From Bdellovibrionales bacterium (GTDB lineage Bacteria > Bdellovibrionota > UBA1018 > CAIPTA01): 9,110 bases of DNA. The stretch lies in NCBI GenBank assembly GCA_021730855.1, contig JAKFYM010000266.1, positions 1 through 9,110 on the forward strand, written 5' to 3'. Shown here one piece after another: positions 5,419-9,110 of this stretch. The position numbers and the translations under genes are program-made. The first letter of the stretch is position 1; every line of letters starts with the position of its first letter. The notes below the pieces were generated by a model. The model saw only the letters and a program-made list of their open reading frames with translations, was not told the origin of the DNA and made no database searches.

Positions 5419-6279
5419 ATGGTAAGAATTTTTATGCTTTCCCTCAGGAGACTGGCGATCACCACTTTTGACAAATCCCAGTATTTGCTTGGAGCACATA
5501 TCGCAAACTGGCCTTTTGAGCAGCTAATGTGCTTTTTCTGGCGCCGTCTTGTCTCCAGCTCCAGTGCGGAATCTATTCAACCCACCGCCATCTCCCACGC
5601 GATCGCAGAAATACCCGAAGCCACAAAATACCTTGCCTCCAACGTGAAGACCCTAGGCCTCAGGGATTTTGCAGAGATGAGTGCCGCGGCTCATCGCTTG
5701 CTTGAGACAAGTGACCTGGAGGCCCTGAAAAAGAAGAAAGCAGATGGCCCCAATCCCTACAAACTCGATTTAGTAGACCCCGCTCCCGGGCCCGACCTCT
5801 TTACCGCTTTTGCCAACCAGCCCGCCCTGATCGCCATCGTGGAACGCTATCTTGGCGTCAAAGCCCGGCTCTATGAAAAATATGTATGGCTAGACATTCC
5901 GCTCGAGGGCGAGGCCACTACCACCCAGCTTTGGCATCGCGATCCTGACGATTTCCGTGGGATAAAAATTTTTCTGCACCTAGATGAAGTCACCGAAGAA
6001 AAAGGCCCATTCACCTTTATCCCAGCTCAGCACAGCAAAAAGATCTATGGCTTGTTCGGAAGATTTCGCCGTTATGCCACGAACCGCCGCCTCAATGACG
6101 AGGAAATGGCGAGCTATATTCCCGAGGAATTTTGGGTGAAAAGAATGGGACCGGTAGGAGAGCTGGTGTTGGTAGACACCATGGCCTGCTTTCATAAGGG
6201 GGAAAAACCGAAAAAGAAGCCGCGCTTTCTTTTTTCCGCCGCCTACACCTCCGTTAGCCCCCGGGTGGAATGGAAATGA
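5419..6279 (+). CDS. PhyH-family Fe(II)/2-oxoglutarate dioxygenase
   Basis: A protein of up to 286 residues of the phytanoyl-CoA dioxygenase (PhyH) superfamily, which hydroxylates small molecules using iron, oxygen and 2-oxoglutarate. The metal facial triad is visible: His173 and Asp175 in LWHRDPDD, and His259 in DTMACFHKGEKP. Arg269 in KKKPRFLFSAAY is placed to bind the 2-oxoglutarate carboxylate. The segment KIFLHLDEVTEEKGPFTFIPAQHSKK (residues 183-208) is the typical core between the two halves. The start is uncertain: the ATG at 5419 gives the longest form, the ATG at 5434 is nearly equivalent and the ATG at 5527 would remove a poorly conserved lead. None has a convincing ribosome site. 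The stop overlaps the methyltransferase start as ATGA, so the two are co-translated. By context it may hydroxylate a sugar or lipid part of the surface glycan. The substrate is not shown by the sequence. Confidence 0.85.
   Translation: MVRIFMLSLRRLAITTFDKSQYLLGAHIANWPFEQLMCFFWRRLVSSSSAESIQPTAISHAIAEIPEATKYLASNVKTLGLRDFAEMSAAAHRLLETSDLEALKKKKADGPNPYKLDLVDPAPGPDLFTAFANQPALIAIVERYLGVKARLYEKYVWLDIPLEGEATTTQLWHRDPDDFRGIKIFLHLDEVTEEKGPFTFIPAQHSKKIYGLFGRFRRYATNRRLNDEEMASYIPEEFWVKRMGPVGELVLVDTMACFHKGEKPKKKPRFLFSAAYTSVSPRVEWK
6264..6269 (+). promoter_or_regulatory. Ribosome binding site deciding the methyltransferase start
   Basis: GGTGGA ends six bases before the ATG at 6276 but is directly adjacent to the alternative ATG at 6270, which is too close to work. 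This favours the 6276 start and the ATGA overlap with the dioxygenase stop. Confidence 0.6.
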
Positions 6280-7451
6280 CAAATTTTTTTCCCTTAGAAG
6301 TAAAAGAATGCCGTGTCTCCTCCATCACGTCTGTGCTAGTGCCAGCCTCGGCTTTTGTGGAGAACCTCCCCTGCCCCGTCTGTGAATCCCTGGAGAACAC
6401 AAAAGTACTAGGAGAATTGGCAGGCAGCAAAACAGCCTCGCTCCGCACCCGCTGCTGTGAAGCCTGCGTGCATGTCTATCTAGAGCGCCGACCCAATCAA
6501 GCCTGGTATGCGTCCTTGTACAAAGACAACTGGAAGACAGGAGTGGAATCCTCCGAGGGGATGCGCGCCAGAGCCAAAGCCCAGCTGCACAAATTACAAG
6601 GGGCCGTGGAAACGGTGGCGGAGAATTCTCTCTTTAAAAATCGTGGCGTGAGCCTGGCCTCCCTGAATAAAGTGGTGGCCTTTTGCGAGCGCTTTGAGCT
6701 TTCTCGGCGCTCGTTCCGCGGGAAGTCAGTGCTGGAAGTGGGTTGTGGATTCGGCAAGACGCTGCACAAATTTGTGCAGCTCGGTGCCCACACTTTTGGT
6801 TTAGAGGCCACTCCACATCGTGCCCGGGCCGCAGCCCAGCTAGGCGTGCGGGTTAAAAATGTGCCGCTGGAAGAATTGTCAGAGGGAACGTTCGAAAGAA
6901 AATTCGACCTCATCCTCATCCATCATGTGCTGGAGCACCTTTTTGATCCCAATGTCTTTTTTGCGAAAGCCAAGGCCCTCCTGAATCCAGGGGGGATGAT
7001 TTATATCGCCGTCCCCAATGTGTTTCACAGTCACTTACTAGAGATCTTCCACAGCTCCGTACACACCAACGAGTTCTCCCCTAGCTCTTTGCAGAAAATG
7101 CTGGAGAAGCACGGTTTTGCTTTGTCGAAGCTGAGCGTCGATCATGAGCTCCAGATGCTGGCTCAGCTCGCGAAGGACAGTGAGAGTGCTTTCGTCTACC
7201 CACGCCCGCAGGTGCCTGCCTGGGAAACCTTTCAGGCCTACGTGGATCGGAATCTCGCCGCCTTAGGCTCCCAGGAAAAAAGCTATGTGGCTTGGTCCTA
7301 CGGGAAAATCCGCGTGTCCACGGAACTTTCCCCCGAAGAAAGGGAAAGCTACAGTTACTTCTCCCTACGAAACGCCGAACGCGGCCGAAAAGCGTCGTTA
7401 CCGATGCGCCTGATCTACCCAGGGGAGATCGCTCCTATCTGGTCTCAATAA
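6276..7451 (+). CDS. SAM-dependent class I methyltransferase with N-terminal zinc ribbon
   Basis: A 391-residue protein with the start at 6276 chosen from its ribosome site. Near the N-terminus two cysteine pairs (CPVC at residues 33-36 and CEAC at 61-64) form a probable zinc ribbon. A Rossmann methyltransferase domain follows: the SAM-binding motif VLEVGCGFG (152-160), an acidic residue ending the second strand (Glu177 in FGLEATP), HHVLEHLFDP (216-225), NPGG (237-240) and AVPN (245-248). About 130 residues follow with no motif that I recognise, rich in aromatic and charged residues. The zinc-ribbon plus Methyltransf_23-type layout is common in cell-surface polysaccharide clusters and among sugar methyltransferases, so O- or C-methylation of a sugar is the best guess. 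It is translationally coupled to the dioxygenase, which suggests that the two modify the same molecule in turn. The acceptor is unknown. Confidence 0.85.
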   Translation: MTNFFPLEVKECRVSSITSVLVPASAFVENLPCPVCESLENTKVLGELAGSKTASLRTRCCEACVHVYLERRPNQAWYASLYKDNWKTGVESSEGMRARAKAQLHKLQGAVETVAENSLFKNRGVSLASLNKVVAFCERFELSRRSFRGKSVLEVGCGFGKTLHKFVQLGAHTFGLEATPHRARAAAQLGVRVKNVPLEELSEGTFERKFDLILIHHVLEHLFDPNVFFAKAKALLNPGGMIYIAVPNVFHSHLLEIFHSSVHTNEFSPSSLQKMLEKHGFALSKLSVDHELQMLAQLAKDSESAFVYPRPQVPAWETFQAYVDRNLAALGSQEKSYVAWSYGKIRVSTELSPEERESYSYFSLRNAERGRKASLPMRLIYPGEIAPIWSQ

Positions 7452-7455
7452 GGAC

Positions 7456-9110
7456 CTAGGCGCCCTTTTGACCCGGGCCTAAAAAAACCTGCCGGGTGGC
7501 GATCTCATTGAAGGTTTCCTTGTGGCTCACGATCACGGTGACCAAATCCGGAAACAAGGGGCGCAGAGATTCTAGCAAACTGCGCTCTGTAGCCTGATCT
7601 AGATTTGCGGAGGCTTCATCAAGCAAGAGCAGCTTCGGCCGGCGCAAAAGCGCGCGGGCGATTGCCAGGCGCTGTTTCTGCCCCGTGGAAAGCTGGGTGA
7701 GCTCATGCAGGCTTTCTTCCAACCCTTGAGGCAAGCCGCGGATCACGCCCGCCAACTGCGCTTTCTCGAGAGCCAACCAGATTTCCACCTCACTCACCTG
7801 CGCATTGGGATGGCCATAGAGTAAATTCTCACGCACTGTACCGGGCAGCAAATAAGGCTCCGGGCCCACATAGCCAATGAAATCGGAAAGCACGGAACCC
7901 ACCTCGCTCGCCTCGCGACTATTGATGCATAGCCGGCCTGAGGTGGGGCTATTCAGCCCGAGCAGGAGGGTGAGCAAGGTGCTTTTTCCTGAGCCAGACT
8001 CCCCCTGAACCACAAGCACATCTCCCCGCTCGAGCACAAAAGAAACGTCTTGAAAGATGGGAACTTTCCCATAGTGAAACCCAAGATTGGAAGCCTCTAT
8101 GCGTAGGCGTCCCGCCTCGAGCTCCTCGCGCACGCTCTGATCGGGCGCAATGCTCTTGGGCTTCTCTTGTTCAGCCATGATGCTGGCTTCATACCAACCA
8201 AAAAGCTGGCGAAAGCCAAACGCCTGTAAACGCAAATGCGTGAAGGTGGTGGTGGCCTCGCTCGAGATCTGGGTGAGACGGAGAAAAATATAAAAGAATG
8301 ACATCAATTTCACGCCAGGCGTCTGCGTATAACGCACGCTCAGGAAGGAGATAAACGCGATAATTAAGACCCCCATGGCCGCCGGAAGGGCATTCTTCAC
8401 GGAAAAGATGAAATAGTACCTGCGGTAGTGCTGCTGGTAGAGATACAAGCTGGTATGGCCGCGGTCGACCGTCTGGGGAATGAGGCCATAGATTTTTAGA
8501 AAGAAGTTATGCCGCAGCCCTTGCAAGAGCGTGCGGCTGGCGCTCTGTGATTCCTTCACGATGGCGGGGCCCGATTCATCTATCCACTTATTCAGTACGC
8601 GCATCGGCAGGAGCAAGAGCGCGAGTAGAGCCAGGCCAACCGACATCTCGATCGGAGCCAGCCGAAAGCCTAAAAGCAAAAGCAAGCCCGCCGTGGTGGA
8701 GGTGAGAATGAGGTGGGAGAGGAAATTTACCACCATTCCTGCCTGCGGAATTCTTTCGGAGAAAACATGCAGCACTTCATGACTCGAAATCCGCCCGGCA
8801 TTCTCCAGTGCGTAAGAGAACAAGCGCATCCGTTGCTGCATGATGAAAATTTCATGGGTGATACCCGCCAAATAGGACTTTATGAGGTTGGCGAATGCCC
8901 GCACGAAGCCGAAGATTGCCAAAGCCGCTAGTGCCGGAACTAAAGTTCTTGGATACCAAGGGGGAAGCAGAGTTTCGGACTCAGGAACAAGATGAATCGC
9001 CAACAGAAATCCCTGGAAAATCCAGACGAACGAAGACTCCGCCACGAAAAGAAAAAATCCGGCTAAGCAGGATTTCAGCATCAATAAACTCACCTGGGGA
9101 CCCAGAAACC
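7456..9110 (-). CDS. ABC transporter half-molecule (membrane domain plus ATPase), 5' end at or beyond window edge
   Basis: At least 541 residues, with several hydrophobic membrane segments followed by an ATPase domain, as in MsbA/exporter-type half-transporters. Counting from the GTG at 9093, the ATPase has Walker A GESGSGKST (364-372), signature LSTGQ (468-472), Walker B LLLLDEAS (488-495), D-loop ANLD (496-499) and switch His524 in VSHKE. The Q-loop position is proline (Pro411 in YVGPEP) where glutamine is usual. The frame stays open to base 9110, and the upstream residues (FLGPQVSLL) resemble the amphipathic lead of this family, so I treat the gene as possibly continuing past the edge. An alternative is the ATG at 9081, which has AGGTGA eight bases upstream. 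The stop lies 4 bases from the stop of the convergent methyltransferase gene. It sits in the inner membrane and probably exports a lipid-linked or glycan intermediate. Peptide or drug export is not excluded. Confidence 0.88.
   Translation of the reverse strand, partial: FLGPQVSLLMLKSCLAGFFLFVAESSFVWIFQGFLLAIHLVPESETLLPPWYPRTLVPALAALAIFGFVRAFANLIKSYLAGITHEIFIMQQRMRLFSYALENAGRISSHEVLHVFSERIPQAGMVVNFLSHLILTSTTAGLLLLLGFRLAPIEMSVGLALLALLLLPMRVLNKWIDESGPAIVKESQSASRTLLQGLRHNFFLKIYGLIPQTVDRGHTSLYLYQQHYRRYYFIFSVKNALPAAMGVLIIAFISFLSVRYTQTPGVKLMSFFYIFLRLTQISSEATTTFTHLRLQAFGFRQLFGWYEASIMAEQEKPKSIAPDQSVREELEAGRLRIEASNLGFHYGKVPIFQDVSFVLERGDVLVVQGESGSGKSTLLTLLLGLNSPTSGRLCINSREASEVGSVLSDFIGYVGPEPYLLPGTVRENLLYGHPNAQVSEVEIWLALEKAQLAGVIRGLPQGLEESLHELTQLSTGQKQRLAIARALLRRPKLLLLDEASANLDQATERSLLESLRPLFPDLVTVIVSHKETFNEIATRQVFLGPGQKGA

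Noticed and set aside
5170..5499. Minus-strand open frame of 109 codons across the intergenic region
   Set aside because: It overlaps the start of the synthase gene and the first codons of the dioxygenase frame, resembles no family I know, and has no sign of conservation that I can judge. Most likely chance.
7458..7488. Hairpin followed by seven A's after the methyltransferase gene, as a terminator
   Set aside because: The stem is short with a bulge. The homopolymer is on the wrong side: T's would follow the stem for a plus-strand terminator, and for the minus strand they precede it.
9094..9105. Inverted repeat CTGGG-GA-CCCAG near the right edge
   Set aside because: The loop is two bases and the site lies in frame with the likely transporter N-terminus, so it is probably coding sequence rather than an operator.

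Overview
The window looks like a surface-glycan island from a bacterium of moderate GC (a little over half by eye), probably Gram-negative. The reasons are a sialic-acid-type (nonulosonic acid, NulO) synthase, a KDO/KDN-type phosphatase, a degenerate phosphoheptose-isomerase-like domain and an ABC exporter of the half-transporter type. I cannot place the phylum. There are no RNA genes, CRISPR arrays, transposases or insertion sequences, and no gene-free stretch over 300 bases.

Left block (1-5186, minus strand). Seven genes are packed head to tail with overlaps or gaps of at most 9 bases. In transcription order they are: a short NeuB-family synthase; a TIM-barrel sugar isomerase/epimerase-like protein; two short-chain dehydrogenases (one with NADP-type and one with NAD-type cofactor features); a KDN-9-phosphate-phosphatase-like HAD domain fused to a degenerate SIS domain; an SpsF-type cytidylyltransferase; and the start of a class IV PLP aminotransferase that runs off the left edge. 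This reads as one operon for making and CMP-activating an unusual nonulosonic acid. The usual UDP-sugar enzymes for legionaminic or pseudaminic acid are absent from the window, while a phosphatase, two oxidoreductases and an aminotransferase are present. I infer a pathway in which a sugar phosphate is condensed with phosphoenolpyruvate, dephosphorylated, then oxidised, aminated and activated. That order is a hypothesis.

Middle (5187-5418). A 232-base divergent intergenic region that must carry the start signals of both directions. It holds a weak sigma70-like candidate facing the operon and a perfect 10-base palindrome.

Right block. A plus-strand pair whose stop and start codons overlap encodes a PhyH-type Fe(II)/2-oxoglutarate dioxygenase and a zinc-ribbon SAM-dependent methyltransferase, plausibly tailoring enzymes for the same glycan. 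Converging on it, with only 4 bases between stop codons, is a minus-strand ABC transporter (membrane domain fused to ATPase) with an unusual Q-loop. Its reading frame is still open at the right edge. It may export the glycan or a lipid-linked precursor, but the sequence does not show the substrate.
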